Shown here: piece by piece, positions 29,697 to 38,452 of the stretch | Layout: each line of letters opens with the position of its first letter | Numbering within the stretch: the stretch's first letter is position 1 | Origin: an uncultured Bacteroidota bacterium | GTDB lineage: Bacteria; Bacteroidota; Bacteroidia; AKYH767-A; OLB10 | DNA length: 64,000 bases | Direction: 5' to 3' | Assembly: GCA_903881665.1 (NCBI GenBank) | Contig: CAIRUC010000018.1 | Coordinates: 1-64,000 of the forward strand | Translations under genes and position numbers: made by a program | The notes under the pieces: model-generated | Databases searched by the model: none | What the model saw: the letters and a program-made list of their open reading frames with translations, nothing else | Told to the model about the DNA's origin: nothing

Positions 29697-30893
29697 ATGG
29701 CCAATAAAAAACAGTTTATCTATATTGTTGATGATGAACCTTTGCAGCTAGAGCTGTTGAAGGATCATTTGAGCAGCAAGATGGCTGGCTATGAAATTCT
29801 AACTTTTGAAACTGGTGAAGCTTGCATTGAAGTATTCAACACACACAAACCTACTATCGTTTTTCTTGATTACAACCTAGATTCTAGAGTAAAAGGAGCG
29901 ATGGATGGATTAAAAGTGTTGGAGCATATCAAGAAGCTATCGCCAGGAACTGAAGTAATTATGATTTCTGGTCAAGACAGAATTGAAGTAGCCGACAAAG
30001 CACTTAAACTAGGCGCATTCAACTACATTAAAAAAGGGGATGACGCTTTACATAAAGCAGAGAAAAGTATGTTTCAGGTATTCGAAAATCTCCAAATGAA
30101 GGGATGGGATAATGTTACGTTATCTGCAAGAACCGAGATGGTATTCGCAAATAGAAATAAGCAATATGGGGCTTATGTGCTACGTACAAATTATCAAAAA
30201 ACGGCAGCTACTGCTTTATTAACGACAATTGCAGTTTTCGTTTTAGCAATTTGCGCTCCAATTATCATAAATAAAATTAATGGTGGAATTGATAAATTAA
30301 GAGAGAAGCCAGTTGAGGTAACAGTGGAATTAAAGGAACCACCTCCTCTCGATAAAAACGAGCCACCACCACCACCTCCGCCGCCGCCACCACCTACAAT
30401 CGAGACTGTAAAATTCACCCCTCCTGTTGTTGTAGATAAAGAAATTGCAGAAGAAGAACAACCACCACCTCAAGAAAAACTGAGTGAAACCAACGTAGGT
30501 GTGGTAACACAGGAAGGAACAGAAGGTGCGACAGAATTACCTCCGGAACCCGTTGTTGCCGATCCTGACGAAGGAAAAGTATTTACATATGTAGAAGAAA
30601 TGCCATCTTTCCCTAACGGAGGCGAGGCTGGCATGTACGAATACATCAGTAAAAATATTAAGTACCCACCGTTAGCTCGTGAAAATGGAATCTCAGGAAG
30701 GGTGTTCGTAAACTTTATCGTTGATAAAAATGGTAATGTAAAAGATGTTAAAGTACTTCGTGGTATCGGCGGAGGTTGCGACGAAGAAGCAATTCGTGTA
30801 ATTAAATCGATGCCTGATTGGAAAGCCGGAAAACAAAATGGACGTGCAGTTCAAGTTAGTTTTAATGTGCCGATTAACTTTACCTTACGTTAA
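29697..30893 (+). CDS. Response-regulator receiver domain fused to TonB
   Basis: 398 residues in one uninterrupted frame. Residues 1-125 are a complete receiver domain: acidic pair Asp12-Asp13 in IVDDEP, phospho-acceptor Asp58 in FLDYN, Ser91 in MISG, and Lys113 in YIKKG. Residues 134-165 are the usual short cytoplasmic lead of Bacteroidota TonB (FANRNKQYGAYVLRTNY). A transmembrane helix spans about 169-191. A proline-rich periplasmic linker, including P11, spans 205-265. The TonB C-terminal domain follows at about 300-398 (YPPLARENGISGRVFVNFIVD). TonB transmits ExbBD-driven energy to outer-membrane receptors. The receiver part suggests this transfer is under phosphorylation control, which is inference. 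An internal ATG at codon 134 could give TonB alone but has no visible ribosome site. Confidence 0.88.
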   Translation: MANKKQFIYIVDDEPLQLELLKDHLSSKMAGYEILTFETGEACIEVFNTHKPTIVFLDYNLDSRVKGAMDGLKVLEHIKKLSPGTEVIMISGQDRIEVADKALKLGAFNYIKKGDDALHKAEKSMFQVFENLQMKGWDNVTLSARTEMVFANRNKQYGAYVLRTNYQKTAATALLTTIAVFVLAICAPIIINKINGGIDKLREKPVEVTVELKEPPPLDKNEPPPPPPPPPPPTIETVKFTPPVVVDKEIAEEEQPPPQEKLSETNVGVVTQEGTEGATELPPEPVVADPDEGKVFTYVEEMPSFPNGGEAGMYEYISKNIKYPPLARENGISGRVFVNFIVDKNGNVKDVKVLRGIGGGCDEEAIRVIKSMPDWKAGKQNGRAVQVSFNVPINFTLR

Positions 30894-30912
30894 TATTAAA
30901 ATTCATCAAAAC

Positions 30913-30941
30913 AGCCTCTTCAGAAATGGAGAGGCTTTTTT
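30913..30941 (+). terminator. Terminator of the exbB-exbD-exbD-tonB operon
   Basis: AGCCTCT at 30913-30919 pairs with AGAGGCT at 30930-30936 and is followed by T5. Confidence 0.88.
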
Positions 30942-31251
30942 GATTATAGTCTCTCGTCCTGAAATAGGTTGTCACATAAACAACTTATATTAGGGGAAAA
31001 AGAGAAAAAAAAGAAACGTAGTCAGCTAGATTATAGTTTAGCGTTCAAATTTGAATCTCGTTCGATTGAAGTAACGAATGGAATACGTATCAAAAGTCCG
31101 AAAGCATTAATGCACCGTCAGTTTTTTCAATGTACTGCTTAAAGAGTCAATGTCAACACTGATTTATGCCTGCAGTAGCTCAATATCATGCACCTTTTCG
31201 AGCCAGTTAGTGCAAACTTTTGTAAATTTGTAGCCTTAATTTCACCTCTCA
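30942..31251. other. Intergenic region before the small membrane protein
   Basis: About 310 bases with no convincing ORF. The promoter at 31223-31230 lies at its end; otherwise I see nothing definite. Confidence 0.4.
31223..31230 (+). promoter_or_regulatory. Promoter -7 element
   Basis: TAAATTTG is a perfect TAnnTTTG, 21 bases before the ATG at 31252. A TTTTCG at 31195-31200 could be a degenerate -33 box (22-base gap). It probably drives the small membrane protein, the PstS-like lipoprotein and the TPR gene. Confidence 0.55.
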
Positions 31252-31473
31252 ATGTCAAATAAATCGAAACCAGTATTATTCTACCTCACGGCATTTATGT
31301 CTTCGCTTTACCCAATTCTAGGTATTTATATTTTACTGACTTCTGATGTGGAATATTTACTGCATGGATACAAACGCTACGTAATTGGGATTTTACTGAT
31401 TGGATATGGAGGATTTCGAATGTACCGCATTAAGCAACTCCATAAGCAAATGCAAATGCAACAACAAGACTAA
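31252..31473 (+). CDS. Small two-helix membrane protein
   Basis: 73 residues with two hydrophobic helices (about 8-28 and 42-57) and a basic, Gln/Met-rich tail. No family name can be given with confidence. It follows the Ton operon and its own promoter, and precedes the PstS-like lipoprotein by 65 bases. This small gene is probably part of the conserved Bacteroidota Ton neighbourhood. A shadow ORF is unlikely, given the good promoter and clear membrane pattern. Confidence 0.7.
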   Translation: MSNKSKPVLFYLTAFMSSLYPILGIYILLTSDVEYLLHGYKRYVIGILLIGYGGFRMYRIKQLHKQMQMQQQD

Positions 31474-31538
31474 TTAATAAAGTAGAATATTTTTCACGCG
31501 AAGCCATGCTAATTACGAACAGTTGCCGTTTAAGTAAT

Positions 31539-32471
31539 ATGACCAAAGGATTTATCCTATTACTTGTTACGCTTTTATTTAACGCTTGCGGAACCGATTT
31601 CAAAAAGCCGTATAGCGACACCACCACTTCGGGGAATGTCACTCTGGCTTCTGATGAGACATTACAGCCTTTTACCGATGCAGAAAAAGATACTTTCATG
31701 GGATTGTATCGCTATGCAAATATTACGATGAAGCATCAATCGGAAGCCGATTGTTTCAGCGACCTGATAAAAGATTCGGCAAAAGTAATTCTTGCTACGC
31801 GAAAATTAAATACGCAAGAAGAGGCCTATTTCAAGTCGAGAAATCTCTTTCCAATTACTACCAAAGTAGCTGTCGATGCTTTAGCGTTAGTAGTTAATAA
31901 AGACAATCCAGATAGCTTGATTCAAATTACTCAGCTGATCGATATATTATCGGGCAAAACAAGCGCTTGGAAACAATTCAATCCGAAATCACATTTAGGC
32001 GATATCACATTTGTATTCGACAACAATGGTTCATCTAATGTTCGCTATTTGCGCGATAGCATTATGAAAGGCAAACCATTGCCAGAGTATTGCTTCGCCG
32101 CCAAATCAAATCCCGATGTTATCAGTTATGTAGAAACACATAAAAATGCGATTGGTGTAATTGGAGTTGCATGGATCAGCGACTTTAAAGACCCTGCCGC
32201 CAACCAATTCTTATCAAGAATAAAAGTATTAGATGTAGCTACTACATCCAACCCGGTTTATCCCGACGACTACTACAAGCCGTATCAAGCTTATATTGCG
32301 CTCCAACAATATCCCTTGGTGCGTGAAGTATATATGATCAACAGAGAAGGTCGAGCAGGACTTGGCACAGGCTTTGTATCCTTCGTGGCCGGCGATCAAG
32401 GACAAAGGGTCGTAAGAATGTCGGGGCTACTACCCGCTACGATGCCGGTAAGACTGATCCAAACTAATTAG
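31539..32471 (+). CDS. PstS-like substrate-binding lipoprotein
   Basis: 310 residues from the ATG at 31539, which gives a lipoprotein signal (TLLFNAC, lipid Cys at about 17); the ATG at 31506 only adds a polar lead. The body shows the type 2 periplasmic-binding fold of PstS-like proteins: VAVDALALVVNKDNP, the IDILSGKTSAWKQ helix, FDNNGSSNVRYLRDS and the AIGVIGVAWISD strand. No ABC permease or ATPase genes are nearby, so it is not evidence for phosphate uptake. Lying between a Ton operon and a TPR gene, it may serve envelope or Ton function; that is inference. Confidence 0.8.
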   Translation: MTKGFILLLVTLLFNACGTDFKKPYSDTTTSGNVTLASDETLQPFTDAEKDTFMGLYRYANITMKHQSEADCFSDLIKDSAKVILATRKLNTQEEAYFKSRNLFPITTKVAVDALALVVNKDNPDSLIQITQLIDILSGKTSAWKQFNPKSHLGDITFVFDNNGSSNVRYLRDSIMKGKPLPEYCFAAKSNPDVISYVETHKNAIGVIGVAWISDFKDPAANQFLSRIKVLDVATTSNPVYPDDYYKPYQAYIALQQYPLVREVYMINREGRAGLGTGFVSFVAGDQGQRVVRMSGLLPATMPVRLIQTN

Positions 32472-32522
32472 AACAAGACGACTAAATCGACCCTCAGATA
32501 GAGCGTAAATTGCAAAACCAAA

Positions 32523-34127
32523 ATGAAAAAATTAATTCCTATTGCAGCTATTGCTTTTGTATCATTCACAACAAAAGCACAGACTCTTAAAGATGCGATC
32601 AGACTAAATGAAAATGAGCAACATGATGCTGCATCTTCCATTTATCAGCAGCTTATTTCAAAGGAGCCGACAAACGGAACTTACTATTACTATTACGGCG
32701 AAAATTTAATGGATGCCGAAAATCCTGATTCAGCAAAAATCATTTTCGAAGCAGGATTACAAAAAGACCCTACCAACGGATTAGTACAAATCGGATTAGC
32801 GGAATTATCACTTGAAAAAGGTGATATGAATACCGGCAAACCAATAATTGATGTTGCATTAAAAATTGCTGCAGGGAAAAATGCACTTGTTTTGATGGAA
32901 GCTGCAGAAGCTTATATTCATCACGCAAAAGCGCAAGATTTAATTTCAGCGCAATCGTACCTCGATCAAGCAGCAAAGTTAGACCCAAAGAATCCTGAAG
33001 TTTATAATTTAATGGGCGACATTTACTCAGAGCAAAATAACGGATCGAGTGCTGCATTGAACTACAACAAAGCCATTGATCTCGACAAAGCAAATATCAA
33101 AGCGGTACTTCACAAAGGACAATTGTATAAACGTTCCACAAACTACGACGGCGCTATTGAAGAGTTCAACAATACATTAAAAATTGATCCGAATTTCGCA
33201 CCTGCATACCGCGAACTTGGTGAAGTAAATTTCAAATTACGCAAACTCGAATTAGCGAAAGATAATTACAAAAAATATCTTGAGCTTTCGAAAAATAATA
33301 CCAATGCTCGTTTGCGTTATGCATATTTTTTATACGAAAGTTCCGATTACATTAACTCACTCAACGAATTGGCAAATATTACACGTGCAGATTCAACGAA
33401 CTTGGGAATGATGCGCATTATGGCGTATGTAAATTGCGAAGGAGGAAAGAACGACACCGCATTGAATACTATCAAGAAAGTATTTGAAATAACTGCAAAC
33501 GACACATCACGCCGTTACGCTCGCGATTATTCATACTATGGAAAGATCCTTGCTAAAACTGGTAACGACAGCTTAGGCGCACAGTATATCAAGACAGCAT
33601 TAAGCATCGATCCAAAGCAATCGGAATTATACGACGACCTTGCTGACTTATACAACAAATCGAAGAAATTTGATTTAGCGGCCCGAACCTTTGAAGATAA
33701 AATCGCAAACGTTAATAAAACAACCACTACCGATCGTTTTAACTTAGGACGTGCATGGTATTCAGCAAAAGATTATGTGAAAGCAGATACAGCATTCGCT
33801 AAAGTAACTGAATTAAATCCTAGCTGGCCAAACGGATACTTCTGGAGAGGACGTTCAAATGCACAGATAGACACAGGAGCAAAACAAGGATTAGCAAATC
33901 CATACTACGCAAAATTCATTTCATTAGCTGAAGCAGATACTACCAATATTACTAAACAAAAAAACAATTTGATTGAGGCTAACAGTTACCTTGCTTATGC
34001 TGCATTCGTAGCGAAAGACTGTAAACTCTCTATCGAATTATGGAATAAAGTTCTCAGCATAGAACCTACAACCAAGCAAGCGAAAGATGCGATTGAGAGT
34101 ATTAAGAATTCGAAAGATTGTAAATAA
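32523..34127 (+). CDS. Periplasmic tetratricopeptide-repeat protein
   Basis: 534 residues with a signal peptide at 1-19 (ending TTKAQ). About ten TPR units follow, with the usual spacing of Gly8, Ala20 and Pro32 (LDPKNPEVYNLMGDIYSEQNNGSSAALNYNK-type repeats). TPR solenoids hold protein complexes together. It lies 51 bases after the PstS-like gene and so close to exbBD-tonB that a role with the Ton system or envelope assembly is likely, but the partner is unknown. Tandem 8-base repeats begin directly after the stop codon. Confidence 0.85.
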   Translation: MKKLIPIAAIAFVSFTTKAQTLKDAIRLNENEQHDAASSIYQQLISKEPTNGTYYYYYGENLMDAENPDSAKIIFEAGLQKDPTNGLVQIGLAELSLEKGDMNTGKPIIDVALKIAAGKNALVLMEAAEAYIHHAKAQDLISAQSYLDQAAKLDPKNPEVYNLMGDIYSEQNNGSSAALNYNKAIDLDKANIKAVLHKGQLYKRSTNYDGAIEEFNNTLKIDPNFAPAYRELGEVNFKLRKLELAKDNYKKYLELSKNNTNARLRYAYFLYESSDYINSLNELANITRADSTNLGMMRIMAYVNCEGGKNDTALNTIKKVFEITANDTSRRYARDYSYYGKILAKTGNDSLGAQYIKTALSIDPKQSELYDDLADLYNKSKKFDLAARTFEDKIANVNKTTTTDRFNLGRAWYSAKDYVKADTAFAKVTELNPSWPNGYFWRGRSNAQIDTGAKQGLANPYYAKFISLAEADTTNITKQKNNLIEANSYLAYAAFVAKDCKLSIELWNKVLSIEPTTKQAKDAIESIKNSKDCK

Positions 34128-34151
34128 TGTGCTAATGTGCTAATGTGCTAA
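34128..34151 (+). repeat. Three tandem copies of TGTGCTAA
   Basis: TGTGCTAA is repeated exactly three times, starting at the base after the TPR stop codon. It is followed by a short palindrome, GAGC-GAA-GCTC, at about 34154-34164. Such 8-base repeats occur between genes in Bacteroidota; the role is unknown. Confidence 0.85.
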
Positions 34152-34204
34152 TGGAGCGAAGCTCGTTTGAATAGAGAATAGAAATTACGAATTATAAATA
34201 ATTT

Positions 34205-34237
34205 AAAACCGTCGGTGATTCATCGGCGGTTTTTTTA
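34205..34237 (+). terminator. Terminator after the TPR gene
   Basis: AAACCGTCGGT pairs with ATCGGCGGTTT, allowing G-U pairs, and T-rich sequence follows at 34229-34236. Confidence 0.8.
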
Positions 34238-34403
34238 TGCGTTTAAAAATTTTGTTCCAATAAAGAACAAATAAAAAATTGAGTTTGCATTTGAATTGTA
34301 TATATTGACGATAACATTCAGCTCACCTCGACTTCGCTCGATGACCACTCGAATCATTTCGGCATATATCCAATTTAAAAATCAATTCATCAAGATATTG
34401 CAG

Positions 34404-34437
34404 AAAAAAAGAGAGCATCTCTTTTGAAAATGCTCTC
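34404..34437 (-). terminator. Terminator of the proS unit
   Basis: GAGAGCAT (34411-34418) and ATGCTCTC (34430-34437) form a perfect 8-bp stem. On the minus strand a T7 run follows. It lies just after the stop at 34459. Confidence 0.85.
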
Positions 34438-34458
34438 CTTGATTTTAATTTTAGCTTT

Positions 34459-35148
34459 TTAAGCTTCTACATCGTCACTGCTATTTTGGAATTTAAATCC
34501 CAGTTTTTTGGTTTCGCCTATAGCTGTTTGGATAGTATAATTCAGGGCGTCGCTTACTGTAATTTCTTTCATGGCATCAATCGGCGGGACATTCACGTCG
34601 ATATCCATTGAATACACTAAACAAGCTTCAACGATCGATTGCATAAGCTCTTCAGATACCACTTGTGTTGGGTAATCACTATGAAGAATTCCAATTTGTC
34701 GCTTTCCTTCTACGAAGAAATGGTTTTCGCTATTCACGAAAATGCGTCCCACAATTTGTCCCGCCTCCCCTCCTCTTTCATACTTCATGGCATCGGAAAG
34801 AAAATTATAAATGCTAATCATGCCGCAAGTGCCTCTTGCTTTATTCAAGCTCACATACCCTGTTTTCCAGATTGAATGTCCGGGATCAAACACAAATGCA
34901 TTTGTATGCATAATAAAAATCAACACATCATCAGCCACTTTTAATTCAACTTCAAATGTCCCTCGATCGGTATATTGAATTTTAATACGTGCATCTTCTT
35001 TTCCCATCACATGCTTTAATTCTCTTTCTATATGTTGAAGAATTAATTTCAATGATGTGAACGCATGAAAAGTAGCGTCGGTAGCATCTTTATTCTGCTT
35101 CGCTTTAGTGCGCAGCAGCTGTAACACCTGATCGTTTACGGGAGTCAT
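34459..35148 (-). CDS. Conserved hypothetical cytosolic protein downstream of proS
   Basis: 229 residues without signal peptide or membrane helix. Segments such as FEVELKVADDVLIFIMHTNAF, cut short here to its core, and KARGTCGMISIYNFLSDAMKYERGGEAGQIVGRIFVN-like stretches suggest a mixed alpha/beta sensor-like fold, with FVEGKRQIGILHSDYPTQ in the second half. I do not recognise a family. It starts 15 bases after the proS stop and shares its terminator, so it is probably co-expressed. Real coding is supported by the length, normal composition and operon position. Confidence 0.7.
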   Translation of the reverse strand: MTPVNDQVLQLLRTKAKQNKDATDATFHAFTSLKLILQHIERELKHVMGKEDARIKIQYTDRGTFEVELKVADDVLIFIMHTNAFVFDPGHSIWKTGYVSLNKARGTCGMISIYNFLSDAMKYERGGEAGQIVGRIFVNSENHFFVEGKRQIGILHSDYPTQVVSEELMQSIVEACLVYSMDIDVNVPPIDAMKEITVSDALNYTIQTAIGETKKLGFKFQNSSDDVEA

Positions 35149-35163
35149 CGATTACAAATTAAA

Positions 35164-36639
35164 TTAGTACGCACGCGCAAATAACACTCTTTGTCCTGAA
35201 GGATTTCCGGTAAGAATACACTTACCATCTTCAGGTTGGTTATCGAGTGGAATACAACGGATAGTTGCTTTAGAAAATTCTTTAATCTTCACTTCCGTTT
35301 CTGTGGTACCATCCCAATGTGCGTATACGAATCCGCCTTTGTTATCAAGGATATCCAAAAACTCCTCCCAAGAATCGGCACGGTATGTTTTTTCCTCGCG
35401 GAAGTCAAGGGCTTTACGATAAATATTTTCTTGAATTTGTTCTAACAAATGTTCAACTTTAATATGCAAATCGGTCATTTGATACACTGCTTTCTCTTGC
35501 GTATCACGGCGAGCAACTTCTACTGTTCCGTTTTCAAGGTCACGCGGACCGATAGCAATACGTACAGGAACCCCTTTCAATTCATATTCAGCAAATTTCC
35601 AACCTGGTTTATAAGTATCTCGATTGTCGTATTTCACCGAAATCCCTTTTTTCTCAAGTGCCTTTTTAAGCTCTGCCACTTTTTCGTTTATCGCATACAA
35701 TTGCTGCTCGCTTTTAAATATTGGCACGATCACCACCTGAATTGGAGCCAATCGCGGGGGTAATACCAACCCTAAATCATCGGAGTGAGCCATCACCAAT
35801 GCTCCCATTAAACGAGTAGAAACACCCCATGAAGTAGCCCAAACATATTCACGTTTACCCTCTTTAGTCGTAAACTTTACATCGAACGCTTTCGCGAAAT
35901 TTTGTCCCAGGAAATGAGAAGTGCCTGCTTGCAATGCTTTACCATCTTGCATCAGCGCTTCAATACAATAGGTATCGATGGCGCCGGCGAAGCGCTCGTT
36001 AGGCGATTTCATTCCTTTAACTACTGGAATAGCCAAGATATTTTCGGCGAAATCGGCATATACATTCAACATCTTCACCGTTTCTTCAACAGCATCTTCT
36101 GCCGTAGCATGGGCAGTATGCCCCTCCTGCCATAAGAACTCGGCAGTTCGTAAAAACAAACGTGTACGCATTTCCCATCGCACCACATTAGCCCATTGAT
36201 TCACAAGAATTGGAAGATCACGATACGATTCAATCCAACCACGATACGTATGCCAAATGATTGTTTCCGAAGTTGGTCGAACAATTAATTCCTCTTCCAA
36301 CTTTGCCTCTTCATCAACGATTATTCCACCTCCATTCGGATCATTTTTGAGACGATAATGTGTCACAACTGCACATTCTTTAGCAAAGCCTTCCACATGA
36401 CTAGCCTCTTTACTAAAGAACGACTTGGGAATAAACAGAGGAAAATACGCATTAACATGACCGGTTTCCTTAAAACGACGATCGAGTTCTTGTTGCATTT
36501 TCTCCCATATCGCATACCCATACGGCTTAATAACCATACAGCCTCTTACAGCAGAGTTTTCGGCCAAGTCAGCCTTAATTACCAGATCTTGGTACCATTG
36601 AGAATAATTTTCTTCTCTTGATGTTAATTTTTCGCTCAT
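35164..36639 (-). CDS. proS: Prolyl-tRNA synthetase, archaeal/eukaryal-type (short) form
   Basis: Charges tRNA-Pro with proline. Its 491 residues and layout are those of the archaeal/eukaryal-like ProRS, without the ~180-residue editing insert of the E. coli type. Class II motif 2 is in the [20 protein letters not shown] region and motif 3 in [17 protein letters not shown]. The anticodon-binding domain follows at about 300-410, and the C-terminal extension ends in Tyr, as in many members of this form. First gene of a two-gene unit with the hypothetical gene. Confidence 0.94.
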   Translation of the reverse strand: MSEKLTSREENYSQWYQDLVIKADLAENSAVRGCMVIKPYGYAIWEKMQQELDRRFKETGHVNAYFPLFIPKSFFSKEASHVEGFAKECAVVTHYRLKNDPNGGGIIVDEEAKLEEELIVRPTSETIIWHTYRGWIESYRDLPILVNQWANVVRWEMRTRLFLRTAEFLWQEGHTAHATAEDAVEETVKMLNVYADFAENILAIPVVKGMKSPNERFAGAIDTYCIEALMQDGKALQAGTSHFLGQNFAKAFDVKFTTKEGKREYVWATSWGVSTRLMGALVMAHSDDLGLVLPPRLAPIQVVIVPIFKSEQQLYAINEKVAELKKALEKKGISVKYDNRDTYKPGWKFAEYELKGVPVRIAIGPRDLENGTVEVARRDTQEKAVYQMTDLHIKVEHLLEQIQENIYRKALDFREEKTYRADSWEEFLDILDNKGGFVYAHWDGTTETEVKIKEFSKATIRCIPLDNQPEDGKCILTGNPSGQRVLFARAY

Positions 36640-36776
36640 ACCTTTCTACCTTTACAAAAATTTGGCACTGTGTTTGCCTTTGGTTCAGACAACAAAATTG
36701 AACAACTGATAGCACATTACCAATTCGGGATTAAACTAAAAAAGCTATTTGTTGTCAAATGATAGGAAAAAACACC

Positions 36777-38339
36777 ATGAAAAAGGTAACTTTTATGCTG
36801 ATTACATCGGCGATGTACATCAGCTCCTGTTCTTCGAACAGAATTTCAGCAAGAAATTACGACGATGTTTATTTTTCAAACAAAGAGGCGGCGGCAGAGA
36901 ACTACAGTCGTGAAGAGGATACAAGATCGAACCCTGCCACACAACCGGAACAATACGGCAGCAACCAGAACAACCAAACTGCCGATCAAAACAATTCCGA
37001 CAATTCATATCAAAATAACAATAGTGCTATTAGTTCTTCAAACGAGCGATTCTCAGACCAAAACACCGTTAATACTGAGCAATATGCCGACGGAAATGGA
37101 AATACCTACGTAACAAACAATTATTACGACAACGACGATTACTATGATTATGCCTATTCGGCTCGTTTACGTCGCTTTCAACATCCCTACGGTTGGAATT
37201 ATTACGATCCATATTATACTAACATGTACTGGTACGACTACAACCCATATTCATACGGGGTAAGTGTATATACTAGCTATAGCTGGTGGTCGCCAAGTTT
37301 TTGGACACCATATTTCAACATTTCAATTGGTAATTCATGGGCAGGAAATTATGGAGGATATTACAATCCTTGTTATTCATCTCCATACTATGGATGGGGA
37401 GGCTATAATAATGGTTACTGTAACGGATATAACCAAGGATATATGAACGGTTATTATGCAGGACTATACAATGGTAGTTTCAATCCTTACTACTATAACA
37501 GTATGGATTCTTACAGTTACTATTATGGGCCACGAGGCGGCGGACATGGAGTAACAGCTAACAATTCACCACGAGGAGGAAGAAACCTTGGAGAAATTTA
37601 CGGTAAAAGCGACGCTGTGAAGAATCCTATTTCAACCATGAGCAATGATGGAATGGAGGCAATTGGACGCCCGAAACGTGACATACGATCTACAGAAGTA
37701 CCCGCATCCGAACCACGCACTGTCCGTCCGTTAGACCCAAGTACAAAAGGCGATTTTAACACACCAAGAACAATAACTCCTCGCGAAAACAATACACCAA
37801 GAGAAACAGCAGCGCCAAGGGAAAACACGCCACGTACTGTTAGTCCGCGCGAGAACTACACGCCGCGTCAGACTGAAACTCCGCTAGAAAACACGCCGCG
37901 TACTACAACACCAAAAGATTACAGTACACCGAGAACGAACGAAACACCTGCTGATAATAATACTCCTCGCAATTACGAAACACCTCGTAACAATAATACG
38001 CCGTCAGAAAATAACACGCCGCGTAACTACGAAACACCACGTAACAATAATACACCGAGAGAAAATAACACGCCGCGTAACTACGAAACACCACGTAACA
38101 ATAACACTCCTAGAGAAAATAATAACACACCACGCAACTACGAAACACCGCGCAACAATAACGCTCCAAGAGAAAACAACACGCCCCGTTCATACGAAGC
38201 GCCAAAAAACAGTAGTCCTCGTACAATAGAAACATCGCCACGTCAGCAACAAAGCACGCCGAGCTACTCTACTCCATCACCACGCAGCACTAGCGGCGGC
38301 AATGGAAACAGCGGAAATGCCGGAGGACGCAGACGATAA
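36777..38339 (+). CDS. Low-complexity lipoprotein with Tyr/Gly-rich and Asn-Pro-Arg repeat regions
   Basis: 520 residues from the ATG at 36777; an in-frame ATG at 36759 only adds six residues before the signal. The lipoprotein signal ends in YISSC (lipid Cys at about 18). Residues 30-110 are Gln/Asn/Ser-rich. Residues 115-260 are extremely rich in Tyr, Gly, Asn and Trp (YYDPYYTNMYWYDYNPY). Residues 310-500 are rich in Thr-Pro-Arg, with four near-identical 18-19-residue units. It is probably an extended, disordered surface lipoprotein. No enzymatic domain is visible; function unknown. Terminated by a long-stem hairpin. Confidence 0.8.
   Translation: MKKVTFMLITSAMYISSCSSNRISARNYDDVYFSNKEAAAENYSREEDTRSNPATQPEQYGSNQNNQTADQNNSDNSYQNNNSAISSSNERFSDQNTVNTEQYADGNGNTYVTNNYYDNDDYYDYAYSARLRRFQHPYGWNYYDPYYTNMYWYDYNPYSYGVSVYTSYSWWSPSFWTPYFNISIGNSWAGNYGGYYNPCYSSPYYGWGGYNNGYCNGYNQGYMNGYYAGLYNGSFNPYYYNSMDSYSYYYGPRGGGHGVTANNSPRGGRNLGEIYGKSDAVKNPISTMSNDGMEAIGRPKRDIRSTEVPASEPRTVRPLDPSTKGDFNTPRTITPRENNTPRETAAPRENTPRTVSPRENYTPRQTETPLENTPRTTTPKDYSTPRTNETPADNNTPRNYETPRNNNTPSENNTPRNYETPRNNNTPRENNTPRNYETPRNNNTPRENNNTPRNYETPRNNNAPRENNTPRSYEAPKNSSPRTIETSPRQQQSTPSYSTPSPRSTSGGNGNSGNAGGRRR
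37956..38174 (+). repeat. In-frame coding tandem repeat, four units of 54-57 bases
   Basis: Units at 37956-38009, 38010-38063, 38064-38117 and 38118-38174 each encode NNTPRNYETPRNNNTPRE or a near copy; the fourth has one extra Asn and Ala for Thr. A decayed fifth copy follows. Base-level identity is high, with mostly synonymous changes. Confidence 0.9.
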
Positions 38340-38370
38340 TCAGTTAATCAATTGAATTAGTGAAATCAAT

Positions 38371-38434
38371 AAACTGTTTCACCTTCCGAACGAAGTTCCC
38401 ATCATTCGTAATCATAAAGTGAAACAGTTTTTTT
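38371..38434 (+). terminator. Long-stem terminator
   Basis: AAACTGTTTCAC (38371-38382) pairs perfectly with GTGAAACAGTTT (38419-38430) around a 36-base loop, followed by T-rich sequence. It ends the repeat lipoprotein gene. Confidence 0.85.
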
Positions 38435-38452
38435 ATTCAACACAAATTAATT

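Noticed and set aside
30350..30400. CCACC/CCGCC-rich microsatellite
   Set aside because: It encodes the poly-proline linker of TonB, which is expected to be low-complexity.
31539..32471. Phosphate ABC transporter operon
   Set aside because: Only a PstS-like binding protein is present; no pstC, pstA, pstB or phoU follows.
37956..38174. Regular direct repeats suggesting a CRISPR array
   Set aside because: The repeats are contiguous without unique spacers, stay in frame and encode a Thr-Pro-Arg-Asn tract; no cas genes are near.
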